From Alitta virens (lineage: Eukaryota; Annelida; Polychaeta; Phyllodocida; Nereididae): a stretch of 64,000 bases of DNA. The translations under genes were made by a program, and so were the position numbers. The notes under the pieces were generated by a model. That model had not been told where the DNA came from and did no database searches. It was given only the letters and a program-made list of their open reading frames with translations. Location of the stretch: contig OW028575.1 of assembly GCA_932294295.1 (NCBI GenBank), forward strand, positions 13,272,058 to 13,336,057. Reading direction: 5' to 3'. Of this stretch, positions 9,919 to 21,128 are shown piece after piece (within the stretch, counting starts at the first letter, position 1; the number at the start of each line of letters is the position of its first letter).

Positions 9919-12900
9919 TTACTGGTTGCAACGAAGATTTTCTGGTGGCACAGCATAATCAAAATTGCAGTTCATATTGACAGCATCATACAAGGTTCCA
10001 GCTGGGCACTGAATCACCCTGGATTCTCCATTGCCATAGCACTGATAGAACTTGTCACAGTCTGGGTGAGGATAGTTTCCATGGGGAGCACCACCTCCGC
10101 AAGGGTCATCTGAAAACATGAATAAGCAATTTTGCAGTAGCAATAAATATAAATATGTCAGATGCAAGACTAAGGTAAAAATTGAAATATACTGCTAATT
10201 TATTAATCGTTTAGTTGACTGATGGGAAATTTGAATGAAGTGACTAAAGGAGCTCCAATCTACAATTACTGATAATGTGTGCAGCCTGCTTATTTCAATG
10301 CATATTTCAATGCAACCTATGGTCACCTGAATTTCAAGGGATGTGTATGTTTGGGTTTAGATAGCTAAAATGCATTTTATGCTTATGACCTGCATACACG
10401 CAGATACATGAACAACTCAAACAAACAAAATACATAATATGTATCTGTTGGAAGTTCTTACTTGGATCAGCTGGAGCAGTTGTTGTTGTTGGGCTGGGGG
10501 TTGTGGGGGCTGGAGTGGCATTAGGATCTGTTGTTGTTGGCCTGGAATGCAACAATGAAATGTTCAGAAGTATTAATTTCTGTCAGGTAGCATGATACAG
10601 TTAGTTACTCAAAACCGGATAATAAAAGTACATATTTATGATATATTATATTAATTTCTTACATTTACCAAGGTTTATATTTATCTGGTGATAGATGTAA
10701 GCCGATTATTAGCTAAAGAAGTGGACAGAAGCAGCTGGCTTTGGCATGTTTAGGCCACAGCCAGGTACAGGTTGCTACAGACAGCTAGGGTTGATCGTAT
10801 TTTATGAAATTAACTGTACATGGGCATGACGTTGTTGTGACATCAGCCAACAATACTAATGTTAAATGATGTTGATTCAATCTGGCATGCTATCTGGGAA
10901 TATGATGACACATCATGAATGGATTACTTGAACACTCACTGAGCTGTAGTAGTAGTTGGTCCTGTTGGTACCTCATTACCAATTTCAGTGTTCATCCTGC
11001 GGAGGAGAGGATATGTGCCCTCATTACAGAAATTTCCGGTGAAGTCATCCAGATCCAGACACCAGGTCATCCATCCACCAAAACCTTGATCTTTTAACCA
11101 TTGAACCTGGAGAGAAAGATATGGCATGAAAGGTGTGCCAAGGAAATAGTGCAAAGAAAGACTTAAAATATTCTTTGAACTATTATTTTATGAAATCAAT
11201 TACTTTGTATGAAATGCTCTGAACATCATCGTAGCCAATCCACTCCATGCCTCCATTAGATCCAGGGAAGTAAGCGTAAGGAGCCATGTGCTCATCGTTC
11301 CAAACTCGAACTCCTCCATTTTGCAGTTTCTGGCAGATCTGAAAGAAAAACAAACATAACTGACAGATGCGCCATTTATTCTTAGGCTGTGGCAGATTTT
11401 TATTCTAGATCAGACTAGTGCATATATACAAATGTCACAGGTCAAAGAAAGCTTGATGTCATTCATTGAAAGTGATGGTCTCATTGCAATGGTGTCATTC
11501 ATTGTATAGTACAGAAGTAGTTCTTGCAAGATGACAGCTTCGGCAAAAATGGTTATTGATTCAGTATATTTGTTTATTAATTTTACCTCATAGTAGGCAA
11601 GGAATCCCTTTTCTCTTGTGTATGTTCCTGCAGCACAGCCATCCTTAGCACAGGATCCAATTTGTGTCTCTGATGGATTACAGAGCAAAAATCCTCTTCC
11701 ATAAGTTCCAAGACCAATGATCAGTTTTTCCTTGGGGCAGCCATTGGAATGCCAATAATTTGCAGCCCATTCCTGTAAAGTGAAAGTAAATTCATAATTC
11801 AATTATAAAGGGACAATAAGTAGATTAGTGTGTGTTGTAGAATCTGATATGCGTACAATATTGAGTTGACTATTTTCCTCATTTTCATCAGCTCTTGGGT
11901 ACAGAGGAGAGTTGTGTCCTGTATAGTTATTCCAGGCGCCATTCAAATCATAGGACATCAGGTTGATAAAGTCCAGCTCACTATTAAGTAAAATCATCAA
12001 TTTACAAATCACAAAATATGTGATCAGTCAAACTATCAGGTACAGTTACTTTCATTAAAACGGTCTGTCAAATATAACCTAGACAAAGCTTGACAACTTC
12101 TGTTATACTTTGCTACCCATTACTAAACGGAACTGTCTGGCTATAGCTGGCTACTCAAAGCCAGATTTAACAATACATACAACACCATTTGGTGCATTTA
12201 ACCGAGAGTTATGCATATTCGTCAATTTTTGTTGAAGAGATGGATGTTTATTGTATATATATACATATTTGTGATATATTCGATTTCTTACATTTACCAA
12301 GGTATATATTTTTTTCAGTGGTGGCTTTCTAGAGTCTACCATATTTTATGAAACTAACTGTAAGTAGTTATGACTATAGTCTAGGTGACTTAAGGTCATC
12401 GTTTGCTGATTGTACAGTTGTGCTCACCGACTGATATGATCGATTTCATAACCAGCATCAATGGTTGGTTTTCCAGCTCCAACAGCGGCAGTCAACAGAA
12501 GTCTTCCGTTTCCGGATTGTGCAGCTTCAGCCTCAAAAGCTGCTCTCAGTTCCTGAATTTAACAAAAAGAATTAGTTCACCAGCATTTGCAATGGAGACT
12601 TTTTGTTTTCAGGAAACAGCTTTTTAAAAGGATGCCATATGAAACTCATATTTGGCAGTTATGCTATTGGAATCTTGTTATATATAATCTTATTAATAAT
12701 TCAAAAAGAAAGCTTAGTCTTCTAACATTAAAGCTGAATGTAAAGACAGCCATAATTTTCAGACAGTTATATTAGCAAACTCAAACTTTCCCACCGATGA
12801 TTAATACACTGTGTTAGAACTTAACTTGATGGTTAAGGAATTTGTTCTCTGGGTTTTTGATAGAAATGCGTCATGAATTTTATATTGCTGATTAATGTAG

Positions 12901-14460
12901 CTTGTGAAGCAATCTAATATGAAATAAATACCCCACCCATTTTTTATGTTTTGCATTTGGTAAAACACCAACCTGCACAAGAAGGGTGAATCTCTGTTGG
13001 TCTTCTGGGGGACTTCCTCGGCTGCCTGGGTACTCATAGTCAAGATCAAGACCATCAAAGTTTCTCTCTCTCAAGAAAGTGATTGAAGTGTCCACGAATT
13101 CCTTTCTGTTTGCTGCTGTCGACAACATGGCTGTCATCTTCGCTGTTCCAAAGTTCCATCCACCAACAGCAATCAGTGTTTTCAAAGATGGGTTGATTTG
13201 CTTGAGGTTGTTGAATCGTTCAAACCTGGAGAAGACTCAGCATTATACAGAAACTGGTGCACATACCAAACTTTATAAGCAATTTAGCCATTTCTGTCAG
13301 TATCGTTGTCTTTCTTCAGAAAATCTTGTATTTAGACATTTCCTTATTCCTAGAACATGGTGCAATTTTTTAAACTTTGAAGAAAGACCCAGTTTCTAAA
13401 TAAAGTTCTGAGAATAAACCAAAGGTCGCAGGGTAACATCAAAATCTAAAGCCATAATATTTTTTGTGTGTGGTAAAAGTATGTTATCCTCATAGTCGTA
13501 AGACTGATATTTTTTTAGAAGTGTGTGTTTCTAGTGGACATATTGGTCCTTTTTTTGTGGAGTCCTGTATTGTCTATCACTGCTTGTTTTATGTTTCCAC
13601 ATACTCACATTCCAACCATCCAAGGCTCACTTTCGTCATTCCATTCATAGGCCTTCAGTCTGTTTCCGCTCATTGTAGCAAAGGCATAGATCAGGTGGGA
13701 ACAGAGGTTGACATCAATGTCCTCAGGGAAATATTTAGCTCCCTCTGGACGATACTGGGACCAGTTGGTGTAGTAACACACTCTGAGGTAGGCTGAAAAC
13801 AATAGAATGCATTGCAGTGGCTGATGAACGTTTAAAATCACCATGCAGTTCATGAAACCATTTCTTTTAACGACATTTTACACTGCCCTGAAAAATTTAA
13901 TACCGCTTTAACTGTCTAACTGGTATGTTTTTTCTGAGACCTAATTTCCAAAAAGAAAAGGTTCTTTCCATGCTAGAAGTTGTCTTATACTTGTCATATA
14001 CCACCCCCACTTTGACCAAGTTGCTGTCGATATTCCTAGTTATTTCAGTTGCACTGTTATTGCATGTCATGATAGTGCTTTTTTTTTTTGATCGAATACA
14101 TTCCTTAACCTAATATCCATAAAGAAAAGGTTTTCATGTCTTGCTTGCTATTAATTTTATTTTCTTAACAATATCTTATTTTCATTTTTGCAAAAATTGA
14201 CTATCATTGTAATATAAAACTGTCTTTTATACTAAGTGTTCTGTGTATTGCACTTAATATCAACTGGCCATTCATGATTTTTTGATTTTTTCTATTTCTT
14301 TGGTCATAGAAAATTCACATAGAAAAGATTATTGCTGTGTTAAAAGTTTAAAAGGCTTACTTATCATATATATATACATATATGTACAACTTTTATATAA
14401 CTCACCCAATGCATGCCCAGACAGGGTGATCAGCAACAGTGCTGTGGCTAGAAACTTCAT
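9919..14460 (-). CDS. Chitinase (GH18 + CBM14) copy 2, complete, 10 coding exons, 499 aa
   Basis: Secreted chitinase of the animal chitotriosidase/AMCase type. Exons: 14460-14406, 13792-13609, 13225-12973, 12552-12428, 11980-11857, 11772-11587, 11338-11204, 11106-10940, 10541-10462, 10109-9919; they sum to 1500 nt with every splice phase closing. Residues 1-19 form a signal peptide ([11 protein letters not shown] start). The GH18 barrel spans about 20-395, with CYYTNW, GGWNFGT (101-107), DGLDLDYE (137-144, catalytic E144), MSYDL (214-218) and the late [10 protein letters not shown] strand. Residues about 400-437 are a Pro/Thr-rich linker, nearly all from exon 9. Exon 10 is exactly one CBM14 chitin-binding domain with six Cys (440, 454, 460, 471, 484, 497). 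No catalytic residue is missing. Copies lie on both sides in the same orientation. Likely extracellular; whether it serves digestion, defence or matrix remodelling cannot be told from sequence. Confidence 0.96.
10596..10818. mobile_element. MITE with TA target site in chitinase copy 2 intron 8
   Basis: The ends are inverted: CAGTTAGTTACTCAAAACCG on the left, and CAGTTAATTTCATAAAATAC read inward from the right. Each is flanked by TA (10596-10597 and 10817-10818), as expected for a Tc1/mariner-type non-autonomous element of 219 bp. It shares internal motifs with the element in intron 4 and with a longer relative at 34470-34811. The interior contains a TTTACCAAGGTTTATAT motif seen in all copies. 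Confidence 0.66.
12041..12362. mobile_element. MITE with TA target site in chitinase copy 2 intron 4
   Basis: The left end is CAGTTACTTTCATTAAAACG; the right end read inward is CAGTTAGTTTCATAAAATAT. Both are bordered by TA. Total 318 bp without coding capacity. The inner part contains a GGCTATAGCTGGCTACTC motif that is conserved in the 34-kb copy. The right half of the same element is at 1-134 in unit 1. Confidence 0.7.
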
Positions 14461-14768
14461 TTTGCCTGAAAATATTGAAAAATTATAAAACCTTGCTTAA
14501 GCTATATAACCTTGTATCAAAGTATCCAATTCTGACTGGCGTGACGGTTTGCAGAAAACTCTCTTTTCAAATATTTAAATTGTTTTTTAATGCAAACCTG
14601 AAAAGGTGGCAGTCATGCATCTTACCACAGACTTAACGAGTGTCCTCCTGACCCGACTATAACTACCCCTTTGTGAAATTTGTAATTATATGCAGTTTAA
14701 TTTGTATATGTCTGATCGAATAAAATGCACAGTCTGTTGCGCTAGTTGTCGCGCTGCCTGTCAATTAG

Positions 14769-14828
14769 ACTCACCTTTGCTGCAACTAAGTCGTTGTGGC
14801 TAAACAGTAATGGCACTAGCCTTATATA
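14769..14828 (-). promoter_or_regulatory. TATA box and non-coding first exon with splice donor, chitinase copy 2
   Basis: Same arrangement as copy 1: TATATAAGG at 14828-14820, GTGAGT donor at 14774-14769, and an acceptor just before the ATG at 14460. The leader exon is therefore predicted at about 14797-14775. Sequence in this stretch is identical to copy 1 as far as I can see, so the two genes should share basal promoter function. Confidence 0.7.
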
Positions 14829-16299
14829 GGTTGTAGTACGCAGTTTTATCCATGATTCATGTCCAATAAATATTTCTGGTCTCACCTGTTAATTCTCTTT
14901 GTTATCAGGGATATGAGAAGGTTAGTCATTTATATTTGACAAGCAATACACATGATAGGCTTCACAGAGTCAGACGGTTAAAGTGTGAAAATGAGTTGGT
15001 TTTTTTAATAAAGAACCGTTTAGACGGTTTTATCATGTAGAATTTACAACACCATTAAAGCAATAATTTACTAAAACAATAGGCTTTCTGGTGATTAATT
15101 TAATATGCTGCTGTTTCAAAACCTTCCACAATAGCCTTTGTGTTGAAAACAGACGTAAGTCATAATTTCATAGAATTATTTTAACATGCCTATTCAAATC
15201 AAAAATGGACGAATGCATTTTAGAACAGTATATATACAGTAAATATTTTTGAATAATTGCATTTTTGGTGTTCAATACCACCCCATTTTAGTCTATTGAT
15301 TCAACTAGTGCACAGCTCCTTTGACTCTCCCCTAATTCTCACTACACCCGGAAGGCCCTCGCATAAGAAAAGCAGAAAATAAATACTCAGTACCTTGTAT
15401 CCATTGCTACAAGGCAAGTGGATGATGTTAGCGATGGGGATAATCTAAGATATTACAAAGATTCTGACAATTATCTCATTATTATATCTGCCTCTGTAGG
15501 AGTTGGCTCAGGCAGCGTCAAGCTACAAGTATTCAGTCTTTGGCAGTCCTTAAATGTCTAACCAAGCCATAAGCACAGATTTAAATAGGGATTTTTCATT
15601 GACACACATAAAAGATTGCCTCTCACACAGTAAGGCCTAGATTTGTATCCGTGTTTATTACACCAACATGGTTATTCAGGTAAATATTACCTATGATCTT
15701 TTTCACACCTATGATCACCTTATCTCAAGACCTTGTAGCTGCTTTGTAAGTATGTCTGAATATCTCGGTCGATAGACGTTTTTTGCAGTACTACATTTGA
15801 ATAAAAGACAACCTCATATCATTAAAAGCTCACAGGTTGGGACTCAAATCTATTCTTAATGTTGCACTTTCATGACACAAATAATACGATATCCTCAGTT
15901 ACCTCACTATATATTAAGAACATCAGAATTTTGAATCTTGAATGGTTTTAATGGTGAGGGTCTACAATGCTTGAATGAAGAAAATTTTACAATTGCGGCT
16001 TTTTCTTTTGGAAATAACCTCATCAATTATGGATGAACTTTACTTGCCATGTTAATTGACCATGCCGAACGGCAGTGTTACATCAGATAACATGACCTTG
16101 TAATGTGATTAAACTGACCTGGGTAGTTGACCGAAGCTGATTTAATACAATTTCTTTTAATTCTCTTTAATATTGCTTACCTTACCAGTTTGAATTTCGA
16201 ATTCATAAAATAATGCTGCCCACCGCCCAAATGCTGGTTAGTTGTGAAAACTCTCAGACTGCCTATTGGGCTACATAAAATACTCCATACAAGAATATA

Positions 16300-16978
16300 C
16301 ATTACTTTGTGTATGTTGCTAGAGTTACTGATTATATGGCTCAAATATTTGCATGAATTAACTATTTCTAATCTCTCATTCTCAATAATGAAATCATGAT
16401 TATCTTGGACTGTACTGTGATATAGTTGAGGTAGATATAATGATGAGACAACACAGTGTGTAGCTTGGCAGAGAGAGGGTGGCTTTTAATCCAATGTTAT
16501 GTATATCATATAATTCAAGTGTATGGTTCAGCTACAGCTGATAAACTGAGTAACAAACTCAAGTCCAAGTATTTCTTGGAAAACAATTGACAGGGGTCTT
16601 TTCCTTATTGGTTAGTACCCCTTGACTGAGCACACATGGCATTCTTCTATTGGCCTGTGCTCTGGGGTGGACAATAGTCACAACCCTTAACATTACAGTT
16701 AAGTTTCCTTTAAGTAATACTTAATACATTTTACATAACTTCCTTGTAAAGGTTTGAGCTAGGTTATAGATTTTAACTATAGCCTAGACTTTACATTTAT
16801 AATCAAATACAATTTGATTAGATACTTATAAATACATGACAGTACGTTTGCCAGATTTACGTTAATCATCAGATGTCACTTTCTACAATAAGCTTCAAGA
16901 TCTTTTAATAGAGTCTGCATTGCATCAGCACTTTCCAAAATTAGGACAAGGTCATCAGCAAATAGTAGATGAGTGTCC
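16300..16978 (-). mobile_element. Decayed LINE reverse transcriptase fragment, unit 2 copy
   Basis: Same fragment as in unit 1, with the FADD-box part at about 16850-16978. The 3' part is shortened by the 988-bp deletion whose junction is at about 16299. It was duplicated with the chitinase unit rather than inserted independently. Confidence 0.58.
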
Positions 16979-17528
16979 ACGTACGTCAAAAATGGGCTAT
17001 ACATAGCTATACATGCTCACTTGTGGCTCTGTTAATCATGTATAAATTCTTTCCACAAGCGTACGTAATACATCTACATGTAGGGACTGATGGATCGGTC
17101 TACGTACATAAGGCAGTCATAGATTGCTCACCGGATGTCCGTCAATCGCTCGCCGAATGGTAGGCACCCGGCCAACATCCGGCAGGCATCCGGACATCCG
17201 TCAAACGCTCGCCGAACGGCAGACATCGGGCAGGCATCAGGAAGGCATTCGGCAGGCATCCGGCAGGCATCCGCATTCTACGAGGGGACGCCAGTGGATG
17301 GCGAGTATATATGGATGGACCCCCAAGCAAGTTACATAACTAATATAAATCATTTACTCGTTATAAAGTTTTTCGCCCTATGGTCGTGAGTGGTCAAGCG
17401 CGACCAGGAGTGATCTAGTGATCTACGAATTAGCGAGTGAATCACGTATGGCCAAAAATGACCATGAGCAAAAAGAATTTTCATACGTGATCATACGTAG
17501 CTCTTATACGTAATAGTTGAATGCCCCT
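16977..17528. mobile_element. PIF/Harbinger-like MITE with 12-bp minisatellite, unit 2 copy
   Basis: Orthologous to the element at 5746-6316. The minisatellite has one 12-bp repeat fewer, and a short piece near 17380 is missing relative to unit 1. The right end again stops at GCCCCT followed by TAA. Confidence 0.68.
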
Positions 17529-19249
17529 TAAGCTAAGAGTTCATGTGCAATTTATAAAAGTTATTTATGTGCCACGGCTTTTATTTTACATATGCCCTCA
17601 GATATTTATCAGATATTTATCTGCCTAGAAATGATCAGTTCATGGCCTATATTTTTAATTTTTTACAGGTTCATTGGCCATGTTGAAAATCGATCTTGGG
17701 CAACATAGTCCGGGGGCATATGTCATTTTGTCTTCTTTTAAATGAAGGAGCTGGTATTATACATCATTAGAATCCTTGGAATGCGGAAATTAAGAAAATA
17801 TTTGGAGCAATTTTTTCTGACATGGTTTGGGGGTTGCCATGGCAAAATTTTTAATAAAAATATGTTTCATATATATTATTTTTATGCCTCTCTGAGTTCC
17901 AGTAAATACAAACCAAGCATCAAGTTCTGAAGTATTAAGGATGACCCTACATGTTGTAAATCATTTCTGATCAGCCATTCCACTGGTTGCGATGAAAACC
18001 AAAATCATGTCACATTATGATTTTTTTAAATTTCCCAATTTTACTTTTCTTATTATGTTAAAAGTGTGAAAATCTAAATTGTCTGTCATGGTTCAGGAGG
18101 CCAACATTATGGACTTCCCAATGATAACTTATTGCAAGACATTCAGGGTTATATTTTGAATAAAATTGGTCACTATAGAAACCTAACCGCCTATAGTTTT
18201 CCATCATAATACCAATTTTAAGGAGATTGTCTTATATTATTGGTGTAATGTTGTCAAATTTAAATATTGTTTAACTAATGTTTTAGCAATTCTGAGAATA
18301 CAGATATAAATATTCTGGAACATGGTTATCATGGCTACAAGTTATGTTTACATGCATAGCAACAGGTTCTATTTAGATATTGATAAATGGTGGAAAATGT
18401 CATTTTGATGATAATTATAGGGACTTTACTCAGGAAATGTATTGCTAAAGCATCACATATCTATGCAAATTAGGGCATGAGCATATTACCAAATAAGGAA
18501 ATATTTTTTATTACATTGGATTAACACAGGTGATATACAATAATAACACCATTAACTGACTGCATTATCTCTGAATTCAATTAAATTTTTTGGATGGCTC
18601 AGTTTAACTTATACATCACTGTGTCACACTTTTCAATGTAGTTGCCATGGTAACATAGAATTACTGTTGTGCTCAGAACCAATTACTCATCAGTTTAGAG
18701 AATACAAGTTACATTTGTTTGAAATTGTGAATGATTTAGATGATCGAGGCGGAGCTATGTTTTTCTCTACAATTGTACAAGACTATACCTAAATAAATTT
18801 TTTTAGGGCAAAAAAGTCATTTCCATACTTTGCTATATAAGGAATTGTGATAAATGAAATTGCTGTTACCATACTAATTACAACTTATTTGGAATTACAT
18901 ACATTGTATTCCATTTTCCCATTGCTTGCCTATGAATCTAATATCCAAAAAAGTGTATAATAATGTATAAAGGGGCATTTCTAATATGAGCATTCTTAAT
19001 GGCTTATGAGTTGCTATGACAACCTATAATGCACATATTTGCCACTTGTTGGAGGCTTTGCGCATACTTTGCATGTAAAAGACATGTTTTCAGATTATAT
19101 AATTAATTTTTCCAAAGTTCAACTTCATTGCTTAAGGTGCATGTATTCACCAGGAGAAATCAAAATTATTTACTTCTGACATGGTGTTGGGAAAGGCACA
19201 TAATCATTGTGCAAAAGTACTACCACTTGAGGAAACTGTGGGTCTCATT

Positions 19250-19562
19250 GTTATCATTAAAGCTGAAATGATAACAATGATTGTTTTTCATCTGCTGAGC
19301 GGATAATTCTTTTGCAGCTTTACCAAATTTTGTCTTTATTTCATAAACTTTGCTGACAAGTCACAGCCATAGTGCACAATAGCTTGCCAAAGCAATGTAA
19401 GCATAGACACTGAGTACAAGGTATCTCCAATATAATGTCTCATCACTCGATATCCAGCTGGAATGTAGCTTATGAAGAGGGGCCGGCCAGGGATTTAACC
19501 TGCTACCTTCACCAGAGCTGGCCAATATGGAACTGCGTTAACCATTAGACCACCCAGCCGAC
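19250..19562 (-). mobile_element. tRNA-derived SINE, unit 2 copy
   Basis: Same insertion as at 8040-8352, carried along by the segmental duplication, with A and B boxes intact. Confidence 0.66.
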
Positions 19563-20017
19563 TCTGCGCTAATTCCATGGATTGCATACTAGTCTGTCTG
19601 GGTGTTAGCAAGTGCATCTTTTTGTATGATCTGAATAAATTGGGTCTTTGCTGCATGCTGGGGAATGATACCATGTTTGTTCCATGATCTGGATTCTTTC
19701 TCGTGCATCATCATGACACATGGTTACATCTTTGTTCGGACCTCTTGGCATATAAAGCCCACCCATTGCAATAATTCGTTAAATTACAGTTTAAGAACCA
19801 GTTTCCTCAAGTGGTACATGACCATCAAAAGATATACATCAGAGAGAATAAGCCTTGGTTGTTAAATTAGGGCTGTTCACAGTCTAGCTGGTTCACTAAA
19901 AAAATGTTTTCTTAATTCCCGGCCATTGTTTGTAAATTGCCATTGTTTGTAAATTGTAAAAATTTTGGTGAAAATTTAATATTTCTCAGTTGGATCTTGG
20001 ATACTGTTTGAGCATGT

Positions 20018-20040
20018 CATGTGACCTCTTAGGTCACATG
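20018..20040. repeat. Perfect inverted repeat TGACCT-CTT-AGGTCA, unit 2 copy
   Basis: Identical to the motif at 8808-8830, at the corresponding place about 1.1 kb downstream of chitinase copy 3. Confidence 0.5.
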
Positions 20041-21040
20041 ATCATCAAAATATATACTTCAGAGATAATATGCCAGGTCAGTTGAACTAAGCAAGTCTAT
20101 GGTGTAGGTCATTAAAAAATGGTTTTAATGATACCACAATGAGTGTAGTGAAATTTAGACATGGTATCCAATTTCACCCTCATGACTTAATAAAAAAAAA
20201 AGGCACCAAAGATATTTGCAATCTACAGGTCTCAAGGAATCAAATTATGTATGGTGCAACCACCTTCATCAAAAAATGTCAAAACCATGTTTGGCTAAAC
20301 ATGCCCCCGGACTAATAAGTACTTCCGTCTATGGCTTGTTGCTCATGAACCATATTGGTAATCATGGAGGGTTTGCCTATGTTTTTAATGTATCACAGGT
20401 TCCTTGGTCATGTTGATAGATCTTGGGCAATAAGTAGTTCAGTCTATGGCTTGTTGCCAAGAAGGATTTACACAGATCTATAAATTCATCTGTTTTCTCT
20501 AATTAGCTACATTTGGTGAGTACTTCCAGGTAGCTTGATTCAGGTAGACTCAGACTCTTTTTATTTACAATAAAAAGAGAGATTGGTACAGCTGAACCGA
20601 GAGAATTAAATGTAGTCAGATCACATATAGTATTCAAAAAGATTGATTCTCTCTATTGGTATGATGGTGTAAGTACATGTTCTTGGAGTTTGTGTTTCTC
20701 TACCTACTGGGCAATCATATTCAATGATATGTCTAGCTAGCTTTGTCAATACCTGAATGTGTAAGGAATCATAAAAAAGTAGTCATTGATGTCATTGCGT
20801 CAATCAAACAAGTTGATGCGTTCAATAATTGAGCCATTGATAGACATTTCAAGCAGATGAACGACAGGTGCAGTGATTCTGTTAAGGTTTTTGTGATTCA
20901 CCCCACACTGTCTACATGAATGATCAAAATATTTCTGCATGTCAGTCCAGTTGCCAGGATTTGATTCATGGTAAGTGATGTTCAGGCAGCATTTTTAGAT
21001 GATATTGAAAAAGAAGTCAGCTAATTGCATGCAATTGATA

Positions 21041-21046
21041 TTTATT
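21041..21046 (-). terminator. Polyadenylation signal AATAAA of chitinase copy 3
   Basis: Canonical AATAAA on the minus strand, 83 nt after the stop codon at 21129, matching the signal behind copy 2. Confidence 0.6.
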
Positions 21047-21128
21047 AGTCCAATCATAAAACTTCAGATGACCAGCATCCAATGAATTATATCTAATGAA
21101 TAAACTTGAAGTCAATTATAAGGTCTGT

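Larger units (their letters stand above)
17529..21040. other. Intergenic block of unit 2 between MITE and chitinase copy 3, no gene seen
   Basis: Collinear with 6317-9830, differing by scattered substitutions and small indels. It holds the unit 2 copies of the SINE and the inverted repeat; no coding region is supported. Confidence 0.5.
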
